A model generated the notes under the pieces. The model ran no database searches, had not been told where the DNA came from, and was given only the letters and a program-made list of their open reading frames with translations. This document shows, one piece after another, positions 1 to 8,799 of a DNA stretch of 64,000 bases (position 1 is its first letter; the number at the start of each line of letters is the position of its first letter). Both the position numbers and the translations under genes were made by a program. The DNA comes from Meiothermus sp. CFH 77666 (lineage in GTDB: Bacteria; Deinococcota; Deinococci; Deinococcales; Thermaceae): NCBI RefSeq assembly GCF_017497985.1, contig NZ_JAGDFV010000017.1, forward strand, positions 1 to 64,000, in the 5' to 3' direction.

Positions 1-111
1 CGCCATCACCGTACTGAACTTGGCTTTACCGCTTGGTGGGCTTACCTCATCATCGCCCTGAACCTCATCGCTGCTTCCCCAGACCTGTGTATAGCTGACA
101 TCGTTTTGTGA
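1..111 (+). CDS. C-terminal fragment of an unidentified protein, possibly a transposase
   Basis: An open frame runs in from the left edge and ends at a TGA at 109-111. It reads RHHRTELGFTAWWAYLIIAL and then about 16 more residues. I do not recognise the family with certainty. It lies on the opposite strand to the RES gene and ends about 20 bp before the point where that gene stops resembling its family. An insertion-sequence transposase end is therefore the simplest reading, but this is inferred from context and not from a motif. Confidence 0.35.
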   Translation, partial: RHHRTELGFTAWWAYLIIALNLIAASPDLCIADIVL

Positions 112-131
112 CTAGCACCAGTGATTAGATA
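1..131. mobile_element. Probable right end of an insertion element in a RES toxin gene
   Basis: The minus-strand RES reading frame matches its family from 248 down to about 135 (through a GTRVVYL motif) and then becomes unrelated sequence. The foreign segment reaches the window edge and carries a plus-strand reading frame. The exact end of the element and any target duplication cannot be fixed because the left part is outside the window. Confidence 0.4.
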
Positions 132-248
132 AACCACCCGCGTTCCGGCGTGGTTCCAGCGGTTGCCGTACCTGTAGCTGCCTTCGCCGTCGAAAGCCGT
201 TTCGGCCCGCTTGAAGCTCACCAGCCGCCAGGCTTGCAGCAGCGGCAT
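42..248 (-). pseudogene. RES-domain toxin, truncated after about 38 residues
   Basis: The frame begins MPLLQAWRLVSFKRAETAFD and continues through GEGSYRYGNRWNHAGTRVVYL. That is the typical start of RES toxins (AWRL, FDGEG, GxRWN, GTRVVY), which are about 150 aa long and degrade NAD+ in the characterised members. After residue 38 the sequence no longer resembles the family, and the frame stops at 42. Its ATG overlaps the stop codon of the antitoxin gene by one base (TAATG), the usual coupled arrangement. The later catalytic residues are missing, so the toxin should be inactive. Confidence 0.75.
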
Positions 249-679
249 TAAGCCGGGCCTCCGTCGAGGATGCGCTCCAGCACGCGCTCGACCTCCTCGG
301 CCCCGATGGGGGTGCTGGCGTACTCGAGGGGGCTGGCCCCGCCCAAGGCCCGGTTGGGCTGCTGGAACCAGCGGGCTAGGCCAGCCTCGCTCTGGAAGAC
401 GTGCCGGGCCAGGGCTACCAGGCGGGCCACACGCAGCAGGCGTTCGCTCTCCTCGGGGGTGAACCGCCCGGCCTTTTTTCGGCGGGCCAGGGTGCTGGGG
501 GGAATTTGCACCGCCTCGGCCAGCGCCTTCTCGGCGACACCCAGGGTTTCGACCAGAGCTGTCCAACCGGCTACAGGCAGGCCGTGCTTGAACTGAAGGA
601 TGCCCTCCTCGGCGCTGGCCGGGTTCAGGCCAAAGACCGAGAGGGGCTCCAGGGTGGGATCCACAACTAGGGCAGCCAT
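248..679 (-). CDS. Xre/MbcA/ParS-type antitoxin of a RES toxin-antitoxin pair
   Basis: A 143-aa protein with the two parts seen in RES-associated antitoxins. The N-terminal helical half contains AEKALAEAVQIPPSTLARRK, which resembles a helix-turn-helix. The C-terminal half (SEAGLARWFQQPNRALGGAS then PLEYASTPIGAEEV) is a typical DUF2384/MbcA-ParS toxin-binding domain. The start at 679 is chosen because AGGAGG lies 4-5 nt upstream. A longer frame from 703 overlaps the helicase stop by one base but lacks that site. Such proteins neutralise the toxin and repress their own operon. Here the partner is broken, so the gene is probably an orphan. Confidence 0.8.
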   Translation of the reverse strand: MAALVVDPTLEPLSVFGLNPASAEEGILQFKHGLPVAGWTALVETLGVAEKALAEAVQIPPSTLARRKKAGRFTPEESERLLRVARLVALARHVFQSEAGLARWFQQPNRALGGASPLEYASTPIGAEEVERVLERILDGGPA

Positions 680-702
680 ACTGCCTCCTTTTGGCAAAAT
701 CA

Positions 703-3700
703 TTATACCATTTGGTTATGGTTATCCAGAATCACCAGCCAGGTAATTAGCTCGAAGGGAGTGTCCTCCGTCACCTGCGCCTCGAGTTTGGGCACGGTAG
801 CCCCACGCCCTGAGAACAGTTCCTGGGCGGTCTTGCGCTGGAAGGTGGAGCGGATGCTGTCCAGGGCGGCACGGAGCAAAGAGGTTTGATGTTCCAGATT
901 TTCCAGGTTGTTGGTGAGCTTGTCAAAGTAGTCGTGTAAGGTCTGATCGGCGCGGTGTTTATCGGCGCAGAGGGCACGGTATAGCTCAAGGGTCTGCTTG
1001 GCCTGGGCATAGGTATAGCGCACCGAGCCGTCCGAGCGCACGTACACCAGAAAATACGGAGTAAGTGGGTTCAGGCCAGCCTCCACCGCCGGGCCGGTCT
1101 GGCGCAAGCAGAAAATAATCCCGGGCTTGGCCGCGCCCTCCTGGTTTACCAGCCCAAACAGCCCCAGGGGGGCCTGCTCGAGGGCTTCGCGGTGGGCATC
1201 CAGGAAATTGCTCAAATCCATGCGAAAGTCGTCCAGGCTGAAGTCGGCCAGGGTCACGCCGCCCTCGAGGTCTTCAAGGTCGAGCACCTCGTCCCGCAGG
1301 CGCAGGAGTTGCTGGTCGCGGTAGGAGAGGTCGGTGCGAATCTGATCCGGGGTCAGGGGGTTGTCCTGGGCGGTGGCGGTGAGGTCTACCAGGGCCATGC
1401 GGGCCTCTACCCGGTTCTTGAGGTTCAGGTAGGCATTCAGGTCGTCGGTGGGCCAGAAGTTGACCATCTGGATGCGCTGATTGGGGCTGCCGATGCGGTC
1501 TATGCGCCCAAAGCGCTGGATGATCCGCACTGGGTTCCAGTGGATGTCGTAGTTCACCAGATAGTCGCAGTCCTGGAGGTTCTGCCCTTCGGAAATGCAG
1601 TCTGTGGCGATCAGAATGTCAATTTCCTGATCCTTGGGAAAGTCACTCAGGCGCTCGCGCTGCTTGGCGCGGGGGGCGAAGTTGGTCAGGATGGCGTTGA
1701 AGTCGTTTGGCCCCAGGGTGGCCCGGTTGTCGCCGCTACCCACCACCAGCCCGATGTGCACCCCCTGCGCCCGTGCCCAGGGCTCGAGCTGCCGGTAGAG
1801 GTACTGGGCGGTGTCGGCAAAGGCGGTGAAGACCAGGGTTTTGCGGTTGGGCTGGCCTAGTTTGTTGCGGGTGGGGTTCTGTATCTTGGCCTCGAGCAAC
1901 CCGCGCAACTTGGCCAGCTTGGCATCCCGTTCGGGTGTGACCATGCGGGCTACCCCCAGCAGGTCGTTGAGCTGTTCGAAGTCGGCCTGCAGGTCTTTCA
2001 GCCAACGCTCCACGTCGAGGTGGCGCAGGTCGTACTTGATCTGCTTGCCCACCTGAAGGGCTTCTTGCAGTTCCTCGTCGTCCTCGGCCTCCAGTTGCAC
2101 GGACTCCAGCTCGCCGTTTTGCTGGCGGGCTTTGAAAGCCTCGAGTTTGCCGATGAGCTCGCTGATCTTAGTACAGGTGCGCTCCAGGGTCAGGGCGAAG
2201 GAATGCACGCTGCTCTCCAGGCGCTTGAGGAAGTTGACCTTCATCATCCCGATCAGGTAGCGCTCGCGGTTGGCCTGGGTGAAGTTGGCCACGCCGTCGC
2301 GGTCGTACTGCGGGCGGAAGTCCTCGAGCACGTAGTTGAAGGGGTTAAACAGGGCCAGTTGGTATTTGTCTATGTCATCATGCACATCGTTGTATTCGGG
2401 GAAAATGTTCTCGGTATCTATCTTGGCATAAATGGCTTCCGGCTTTTGCCGCTCGGGGAACCCGCCCAGTCGGGCCATCTCGTGGGCGTAGTAGGTCTGG
2501 ATGTGCCTGCGCGAGCGGGCCAGGGTCAGGCCGTCGAGCAGTGAGAAAAACGCTGCGCTGAGGCGCTCGAGCAGTTCTTCCGGGTTGCGCTGCTTTAGCT
2601 CGGCCCACTGATTAAACTCCCGCTGCGCTACCGCCAGCACATCCTTGAGGCTCGAGACCCCCAGGGTCTCGGCAAAAGCCCCGTCTTTTCCACCCGAGAT
2701 CAGCAGGAGCTGGTTGCGCAGGTCGGAGAGGTCGGTATTGACCGGGGTGGCCGAGAGCAGCAAGACCTTGGTGGGCACGCCCGAGTTGATGATGTCCTCC
2801 AGCAACCGCTCGTAGCGGCTCTTGCGGATCACCTGCCCGTCCGGGCCACGTCGCCCCCGGTTGTTGTTGCGAAAGTTGTGGCTTTCGTCAATCACCACCA
2901 GGTCGTAGTTGCCCCAGTTGAGCGTCTGGAGGTTGATGTCCCCCACCAGACCACTCTCTCTGGACAGGTCGGTGTGGGATAGCACCGTGTAGGCAAAGCG
3001 GTCTTTCAAGAACCGGTTGAGCGGACTGTTGTTCTGGGCCTGGTAGACGGTCCAGTTTTCCCGCAGCTTTTTGGGGGTGAGCACCAGCACCCGGTCGTTG
3101 AGGTTTTCAAAATACTTGATGACCGCCAATGCGGTGTAGGTTTTGCCCAGCCCTACGCTGTCGGCCAGGATGCAGCCCCCGTGGGTGAGCAGCTTGCGGA
3201 TGGCCGCCTCGGCCCCGTGGCGCTGGAACTCGAACAGGGTTTTCCAGATTTCGCTCTCGTTCAGGCGCTGGCGTTGCTTTAGCTCTGTTCCCAGTTCGGC
3301 TTTTTGTTGGCCAAACAGATGGTACAGGGTTTTGTAGTAGACAAACTGGGGAGAGGTGGGGGTGTAGAGGCGCTCGAGGTGCTCGAGCACCTGCCGCTTG
3401 ACATCCTCTACCAGCTCCGGGTTGTTCCACAATTCCTCGAACCAATCACGAAGGTCGTCGCGGTCGCGGCGGTCGGTAACCTCTATGTTCAGCTCGATGT
3501 TGTTGCGTTTGCCCAGCCCCAGCCCCTGAACGGTAAAGTTACTGCTGCCCAGGATGGCCTCCTGGTAGTCGCCGTGTTTGATCTGATAGACCTTCCCATG
3601 CACAAAGCCAGGTTTTTTGATGGAGCGAACCTCGACCTTGTCCTTGATCCAATCGGCGCATAGGCGGGCCACCCGGCTCTGCTTGAGCTGTTGCTCTAAC

Positions 3701-4089
3701 TCGAGGGTATCCTGCTCGATGCGAACGTTGGGAGCGTGTTGCTTGCTGGGGTCAAGGGTGCGAACGAAATTTGGCTCGCCGAACAAGAACCTCATGCTGG
3801 ATATGGAGTCGAGCTGAGCCCGGAGCGCTTCGTAGGCATAGATGGTAAAAAAGGCCGACACCACCGCCATCTCCGACCCTGGACGAATTTTCTCGCGCAG
3901 AAAATCACCTACCGAGCCTCTGGAATGGTTATCCTTCAAGCTAGATGAAAGGGTCGCTCGAGGCATATGCAAAATCATACCTTCCTCTGTAACCAAGACT
4001 TCAATGGGGACGGCTTCCTGTAGGGATTCAAACACCGAAGAATGTATGCAGTTTGACGAGGAATCTGGTGCGGCAGAGGGGTGGTGCAT
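703..4089 (-). CDS. PLD-domain SNF2-family helicase, defence-type
   Basis: A large protein (up to 1128 aa). A phospholipase-D-like nuclease domain occupies about residues 40-250, with one HKD-like motif (FVHGKVYQI near 164, then GSSNFT). It is followed by a superfamily-2 helicase: Walker A ILADSVGLGKT near 305, a DESH box near 400, LSATP, and motif VI QRFGRIDRIG near 865. This architecture is found in phage-defence and restriction systems. The divergent neighbour is an adenine methylase, so a joint restriction-like role is likely; the target and mechanism are not known. The first 12 residues after ATG 4089 are encoded by a dispersed repeat, so the true start may lie downstream, for example at a GTG about 45 bp in. 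The gene has many CTCGAG sites like its host, so it does not look newly acquired. Confidence 0.85.
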   Translation of the reverse strand: MHHPSAAPDSSSNCIHSSVFESLQEAVPIEVLVTEEGMILHMPRATLSSSLKDNHSRGSVGDFLREKIRPGSEMAVVSAFFTIYAYEALRAQLDSISSMRFLFGEPNFVRTLDPSKQHAPNVRIEQDTLELEQQLKQSRVARLCADWIKDKVEVRSIKKPGFVHGKVYQIKHGDYQEAILGSSNFTVQGLGLGKRNNIELNIEVTDRRDRDDLRDWFEELWNNPELVEDVKRQVLEHLERLYTPTSPQFVYYKTLYHLFGQQKAELGTELKQRQRLNESEIWKTLFEFQRHGAEAAIRKLLTHGGCILADSVGLGKTYTALAVIKYFENLNDRVLVLTPKKLRENWTVYQAQNNSPLNRFLKDRFAYTVLSHTDLSRESGLVGDINLQTLNWGNYDLVVIDESHNFRNNNRGRRGPDGQVIRKSRYERLLEDIINSGVPTKVLLLSATPVNTDLSDLRNQLLLISGGKDGAFAETLGVSSLKDVLAVAQREFNQWAELKQRNPEELLERLSAAFFSLLDGLTLARSRRHIQTYYAHEMARLGGFPERQKPEAIYAKIDTENIFPEYNDVHDDIDKYQLALFNPFNYVLEDFRPQYDRDGVANFTQANRERYLIGMMKVNFLKRLESSVHSFALTLERTCTKISELIGKLEAFKARQQNGELESVQLEAEDDEELQEALQVGKQIKYDLRHLDVERWLKDLQADFEQLNDLLGVARMVTPERDAKLAKLRGLLEAKIQNPTRNKLGQPNRKTLVFTAFADTAQYLYRQLEPWARAQGVHIGLVVGSGDNRATLGPNDFNAILTNFAPRAKQRERLSDFPKDQEIDILIATDCISEGQNLQDCDYLVNYDIHWNPVRIIQRFGRIDRIGSPNQRIQMVNFWPTDDLNAYLNLKNRVEARMALVDLTATAQDNPLTPDQIRTDLSYRDQQLLRLRDEVLDLEDLEGGVTLADFSLDDFRMDLSNFLDAHREALEQAPLGLFGLVNQEGAAKPGIIFCLRQTGPAVEAGLNPLTPYFLVYVRSDGSVRYTYAQAKQTLELYRALCADKHRADQTLHDYFDKLTNNLENLEHQTSLLRAALDSIRSTFQRKTAQELFSGRGATVPKLEAQVTEDTPFELITWLVILDNHNQMV

Positions 4090-4136
4090 GTAGGGAACGG
4101 CAGCGCATCAGATTCCTCGCTGCGCTCGGAATGACA
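4055..4136. repeat. Palindromic repeat family A, copy 1 (left end missing)
   Basis: This matches the right three quarters of the unit seen at 8420-8746. It starts at the inner motif ACGAGGAATCTG and ends in TCGGAATGACA. The outer left arm is absent. The copy covers the annotated start codon of the helicase gene, so the first helicase codons are repeat sequence. Confidence 0.85.
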
Positions 4137-4165
4137 GGGGGAAGGGGCTCAGGATGACACCCTGC

Positions 4166-4271
4166 TGTCATTCCGAGGAGGCGAGAGCCGACGAGGAATC
4201 TGACACAGTGCAGGGGTGGGAAATGGAGGGCACGGCAGCGCATCAGATTCCTCGCTGCGCTCGGAATGACA
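4166..4271. repeat. Palindromic repeat family A, copy 2 (complete)
   Basis: A 106-bp unit bounded by TGTCATTCCGAG and CTCGGAATGACA (a 12-bp perfect inverted repeat), with a second inner pair AGGAATCTG / CAGATTCCT. The centre is about 40 bp and rich in GGGG/CCCC. It lies between the helicase and methylase genes, inverted relative to the tandem copies at 8.4 kb. Confidence 0.9.
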
Positions 4272-4334
4272 GGGAAATAAACTCACCAAACCCCACCGCC
4301 TGACAATCCGCTGAAATGACCCTCTGCCAGAAGG

Positions 4335-4340
4335 TATATT
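4335..4340 (+). promoter_or_regulatory. -10 box of a leaderless methylase transcript
   Basis: TATATT ends exactly 7 nt before the ATG at 4348, so transcription should start at or next to the start codon. Leaderless mRNAs with this geometry are common in Deinococcota. I see no convincing -35 box at 17 nt. Confidence 0.55.
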
Positions 4341-4347
4341 GAAGTAA

Positions 4348-7300
4348 ATGAGCCAGGAACTGCGCGAGCATCTCACCATTGCCCTGCAAGATTTTGCCAA
4401 GCAACCCCTCGAGCCCGCCGCACGCTCCCTCTGGCGCGTACTGGGCTACCAGAGCAGCCGCACCGCACCCCTCCACTCGCTGGACGACCTCCCCGATTCC
4501 GAGCGTCTGGCCGAGCTAAAGGCCCACACCCGCCAGTTCCGCTTTCTGTTCCAGCTCACCACCGACGAAATTCGCCTAACCCACCAGCCTTCGCTGGGTT
4601 TGGAGGGCGGGCGCTACGAGAACCAGATTATCGAGTCGTATGTGTTTGTGGCCCTCGAGCTCAACGAGCCGCAGTACACCCGTGGCAACCTGGCCGAGTT
4701 CACCCGCAGGCTCAACCGGGCCTTCCCCATGCCGGTGATGGTGCTCTTCAAGTACGGCGAGTTTCTTACCCTTGCAGCCGTAGAGCGGCGAGTCAACAAG
4801 CGGGACGAAGGCAAAGATGTAATCGAGCGCAACAAGGTCACGCTCATCAAAGACATCCGCTTTCAGCAGCCCCACCGCGCCCACCTGGATATTCTGGTGG
4901 GTCTGGCCCTGCCCAGCCTGAGCGCCAGCAAGGCCATCACGCACTTCGTGGAACTCGACCGGGCCTGGCGCAAGCAGCTCGACACCCAGGAGCTCAACAA
5001 GCGCTTTTACCAGGAGCTGGCCAACTGGTTCTACTGGGCCAGCGAGCACCCTGAGGTCAGCTTCCCGGACGTGGCAAAGGAGTCGCAGCCCGTCGAGAAA
5101 AGGCGCAAGCTGCAAATGCAGCTCATCCGGCTGATTACCCGCCTGATCTTCGTCTGGTTCCTGCGCGAAAAGGGCCTGGTTCCCAACGACCTGTTCGAGC
5201 CGAGCAAGCTGCAACACCTTCTCAAAGCGTTCAAAAAAGACGACCCCCAGGACAGCACCTACTACCAGGCCATCCTGCAAAACCTCTTTTTTGCCACCCT
5301 CAACCAACCCATGCGCCGCGACGACCCTCAAAAGCCCAAGGCCAGAAGGTTCGTCGAGGACGGAGGCTTTTTAGAGAACCGCAACGAATACGGGGTGAAC
5401 GGTTTCCGCTATAAATCTGCCTTTGCAAACCCCGACGCTGCCCTCGAGCTTTTCGACACCATCCCCTTCATGAACGGTGGCCTGTTCGAGTGTCTGGACG
5501 TTTACGCCGACAAGCAACTCGGGATTGAAGAGCGCCGGATAGATGGTTTTTCCCGAGAGCCGAAGAACCGCGCCCGGGTTCCCAACGAGCTCTTCTTTGC
5601 CCAGGAGCAGCTTGCCGACCTCAACAGCTACTACGGCACCAGGGGCAAGCGCTACCGCGTGCGGGGCCTGATTGAGCTGCTGGAGCGCTACAAGTTCACC
5701 GTCACCGAGAATACCCCCATCGAGGAAGAGGTGGCCCTGGATCCCGAACTGTTGGGCAAGGTGTTCGAGAACCTGCTGGCCGCCTACAACCCCGAAACCG
5801 AGGAGACCGCCCGCCGCGAGACCGGCTCGTTCTACACCCCCCGCGACGTGGTGGACTTCATGGTAGACGAGAGCCTGCTGGTCTACCTGCACGAAAAGCT
5901 GAGCAGCGGCCAGCCCGCCCAGGTGGCCGGTAGCGGCGCCCAGGCCCCCATCCTGTACCCCCCGGAGGGGCTCATCTCACCCCAGGGCAACCCCAGCCAG
6001 GACGACCATCTCAAGGCCCGCCTGCGCCGCCTGCTGGACTACCAGAGCGAGCCCCCGCCTTTCTCGGAGGAAGAAAAGCGGCGGATTATCGAGGCCATAG
6101 ACGAGTGCAAAATCATAGACCCAGCCTGTGGCTCGGGGGCCTTTCCGCTGGGGGCGCTGCAAAAGCTGGTGCACATCCTCGAGCAGCTCGACCCCCATGG
6201 CCAGCTCTGGCGCGAGCAGCAGGAAGCCAACCTGCGGCGCGAAATTGAGCGCGACCCCGTGGTGCAGGCCCTAAAGCTCGACCTGACCACCATCCAGCAA
6301 ATCAACCTCGAGGCCGCCCGCAACCAGGCCCAACGGGCAATCCTGGAAGAGCTCAACACCCGCATCCGCACCCTCCAGGAAGCCTTCGACCCCTACCTCA
6401 CCTACCCCGACTACGCCCGCAAGCTCTACCTGATCGAAAACTGCATCTACGGCGTGGACATCCAGCCCATCGCGGTGCAGATTGCCAAGCTGCGCTGCTT
6501 TATTGCCCTAATCGTAGACCAGAAGCACAACGACCAGCGCGAAAACCGGGGCATTTTGCCGCTGCCCAACCTCGAGACCAAGTTCGTGGCCGCCAACTCG
6601 CTCTTCCCCCTGGAACAACCCGGCATGTGGCCTACCGAGGTCTACAAGAAGGAAGCCGAGCTCAAGCACATTCGCCACCAGCACTTTTTGGCCCGCAGCT
6701 ACGCGAAGAAAAAAGCCCTGCGCCAGCGCGACGCGCAAATCCGGGCCGAAATTGCCCAAATCCTCGAGCACAGCGGCTTTGCCAGCGACGAAGCCCGCCG
6801 CATGGCCCAGTTCGACCCCTACAACCAGAACGACTACGCCCGCTTCTTCGACCCGCACTGGATGTTCAGCTTGGAGTGCGGCTTCGACATTGTCATTGGC
6901 AACCCCCCCTACATCCGCCAGGAGAAAATCACGGCCGACAAGCCCATCTACGAAAAAGTTTACTCCGACGTATTCACCGGCACCGCCGACCTCTACGTGT
7001 ACTTCTTCCGCCTGGGCCTGAAGCTCTTGCGCCAGGGCGGGGTGCTCTGCTACATCTGCTCCAACAAATACTTCCGCAGCGCCTACGGGGCCAGGCTGCG
7101 CCACTACCTCTCGCGCCATACCCGCATCCAGCTTCTGATTGACTTTGGCGATGCCCCGGTCTTTACCGCCATTACTTCGCCCAGCATTATCCTGACGCAA
7201 AACGCCCAGCCCAACGGCAACGTTATGCGCGTGCTGAGCTGGAACCCCCAGGATAACATTGCCGACTTCCGCCCCACCTTCCAGGAAAAGCACTTCCCCA

Positions 7301-8352
7301 TGCCCCAGTCCAGCCTGGCAGACGACGGCTGGCGCATCGAACGCCCCGAAACCCTGGCCCTGCTGGAAAAGCTCCGCAAAGCGGGCACCCCCCTGGGCGA
7401 GTACGTGGGGGGCCGGTTTTACCGGGGCATCCTAACCGGCCTGAACGAAGCCTTTGTGGTAGACCGCGCCACCCGCGACCGCCTGATTGCCGAGCACAAA
7501 AGCAGCGCCGAGGTACTCAAGCCCTTCCTGCGCGGGCGGGACGTAAAGCGCTGGCGCATCCAGAACCCGGATTTGTGGCTTATTTTTACGCGCCGGGGCA
7601 TTGACATAGACAAATATCCGGCCATCAAAAAGCACCTCTCAAAGTACAAAGACCGCCTCACTCCCGGCATTCCAGGAGGGCGCAAACCAGGTTCGTACAA
7701 GTGGTACGAAATCCAGGACAACATCGCCTACTGGAAAGAGTTCGAGCAGCCGAAGATTCTCTGGCAGGAGCTGGCTGTATACCAAGCTTTTGCATGGGAT
7801 GAAAGCGGTATTTACTCAAATAACAAGACTTTTTTCATCCCTGATGCAAAAAAATGGATGCTTGCGTTGTTCAACTCCAAGGTGATGTACTTTTTGTTCA
7901 CTCAACTCGTACAGCAGAAAGAAAACGGTGGGTTTTTCATGCAGGGTATATATCTGGAGAAACTTCCCATCCCCAAACCCACCCCCCAGGCCGAGGCGCT
8001 GGTTACGCGGCTGGTGGACTACATTTTGCTGGCGGCCCGTGCGGAGCTCCGAGAAGTGGTGGCGGCATTGGAGCAGGTGGTGGATGCGCTGGTGTTTGAG
8101 CTGTACCTGCCCGAGGAGCTGCACAGGGCGGGGCGGTTTCCGCTAAAGGTGCTTTCGGAGGTGCGCTGGCCGGACAAGCCCAGCCTACAGGAGCTGCGGG
8201 CGCTGGTGCAGCAGCTCTGGCAACCCGAGCACCCGGTGCGCAAGCTGGTCTGTTCCCTGGAAAGCATCCCCGAGGTGCGCCTGATTCAGCAGTCCGCCGC
8301 CAAAAACAACACCGCCCGCCCCACTCCAGAAGACCCGGATGCCGAGGAGTAG
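4348..8352 (+). CDS. Eco57I-type adenine-specific DNA methylase / restriction-modification protein
   Basis: A 1334-aa protein with the layout of large type IIG/PglX-like N6-adenine methylases. There is a long N-terminal region (about 1-480), then SAM-binding motif I DPACGSGAF near residue 590, catalytic motif IV NPPY near 852, and a C-terminal target-recognition-like region with KPFLRGRDVKRW around 1060. It should transfer methyl groups from SAM to adenine in a specific site. Whether the N-terminal part also cuts DNA is unclear; I could not point to a PD-(D/E)XK motif with confidence. The gene is divergent from the PLD-SNF2 helicase and flanked on both sides by repeat family A. The start is ATG 4348, with an ideally placed -10 box for a leaderless transcript. 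Confidence 0.88.
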   Translation: MSQELREHLTIALQDFAKQPLEPAARSLWRVLGYQSSRTAPLHSLDDLPDSERLAELKAHTRQFRFLFQLTTDEIRLTHQPSLGLEGGRYENQIIESYVFVALELNEPQYTRGNLAEFTRRLNRAFPMPVMVLFKYGEFLTLAAVERRVNKRDEGKDVIERNKVTLIKDIRFQQPHRAHLDILVGLALPSLSASKAITHFVELDRAWRKQLDTQELNKRFYQELANWFYWASEHPEVSFPDVAKESQPVEKRRKLQMQLIRLITRLIFVWFLREKGLVPNDLFEPSKLQHLLKAFKKDDPQDSTYYQAILQNLFFATLNQPMRRDDPQKPKARRFVEDGGFLENRNEYGVNGFRYKSAFANPDAALELFDTIPFMNGGLFECLDVYADKQLGIEERRIDGFSREPKNRARVPNELFFAQEQLADLNSYYGTRGKRYRVRGLIELLERYKFTVTENTPIEEEVALDPELLGKVFENLLAAYNPETEETARRETGSFYTPRDVVDFMVDESLLVYLHEKLSSGQPAQVAGSGAQAPILYPPEGLISPQGNPSQDDHLKARLRRLLDYQSEPPPFSEEEKRRIIEAIDECKIIDPACGSGAFPLGALQKLVHILEQLDPHGQLWREQQEANLRREIERDPVVQALKLDLTTIQQINLEAARNQAQRAILEELNTRIRTLQEAFDPYLTYPDYARKLYLIENCIYGVDIQPIAVQIAKLRCFIALIVDQKHNDQRENRGILPLPNLETKFVAANSLFPLEQPGMWPTEVYKKEAELKHIRHQHFLARSYAKKKALRQRDAQIRAEIAQILEHSGFASDEARRMAQFDPYNQNDYARFFDPHWMFSLECGFDIVIGNPPYIRQEKITADKPIYEKVYSDVFTGTADLYVYFFRLGLKLLRQGGVLCYICSNKYFRSAYGARLRHYLSRHTRIQLLIDFGDAPVFTAITSPSIILTQNAQPNGNVMRVLSWNPQDNIADFRPTFQEKHFPMPQSSLADDGWRIERPETLALLEKLRKAGTPLGEYVGGRFYRGILTGLNEAFVVDRATRDRLIAEHKSSAEVLKPFLRGRDVKRWRIQNPDLWLIFTRRGIDIDKYPAIKKHLSKYKDRLTPGIPGGRKPGSYKWYEIQDNIAYWKEFEQPKILWQELAVYQAFAWDESGIYSNNKTFFIPDAKKWMLALFNSKVMYFLFTQLVQQKENGGFFMQGIYLEKLPIPKPTPQAEALVTRLVDYILLAARAELREVVAALEQVVDALVFELYLPEELHRAGRFPLKVLSEVRWPDKPSLQELRALVQQLWQPEHPVRKLVCSLESIPEVRLIQQSAAKNNTARPTPEDPDAEE

Positions 8353-8419
8353 CCCTGTTGGTACAATAGCCCTTTCAGTCCCAGCCCCCTTTCCCCTGTC
8401 ATCCCGAGCCCCTTTCCCC

Positions 8420-8746
8420 TGTCATTCCGAGCGCAGCGAGGAATCTGATGCGCTGCCGTCCCCTACATGCACCACCCCTCTGCCGTGCCAGATTCCTCGT
8501 CGGCTATCGCCTCCTCGGAATGACAGCACGGTGTCATTCCGAGCGCAGCGAGGAATCTGACACACCACCGCCCCCACATGCACCACCCCTTTGCCGTGCC
8601 AGATTCCTCGTCGGCTAAACCTCCTCGGAATGACAGCACGGTGTCATTCCGAACGAAGTGAGGAATCTGATGCGCTGCCGTCCCCTACATGCACCACCCC
8701 TTTGCCACACCAGATTCCTCGTCGGCAACGCCTCCTCGGAATGACA
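8420..8746. repeat. Three tandem copies of palindromic repeat family A
   Basis: The units are 8420-8525 (106 bp), 8532-8635 (104 bp) and 8642-8746 (105 bp). The spacer GCACGG is identical between them. Each begins TGTCATTCCGAG (copy 3: TGTCATTCCGAA) and ends CTCGGAATGACA, with inner arms GAGGAATCTG and CAGATTCCTCG. Copies differ mainly in the centre and in the loop before the right outer arm. The array ends 53 bp before the start codon of the GIY-YIG gene. Confidence 0.95.
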
Positions 8747-8799
8747 GCGTTTCACCCAGACAACCCACACAATCCCATCACCCGTGGAAAAATGAAAGC

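Noticed and set aside
84-104. Similarity of AGACCTGTGTATAGCTGACA to a Tn5 mosaic end or sequencing adapter
   Set aside because: Several mismatches and indels are needed, so I treat it as coincidence, although it lies near the junction with the RES gene.
8689-8799. Longer N-terminus of the GIY-YIG protein starting at 8689
   Set aside because: Those codons are the third palindromic repeat plus spacer; the GTG at 8800 gives the normal family length.
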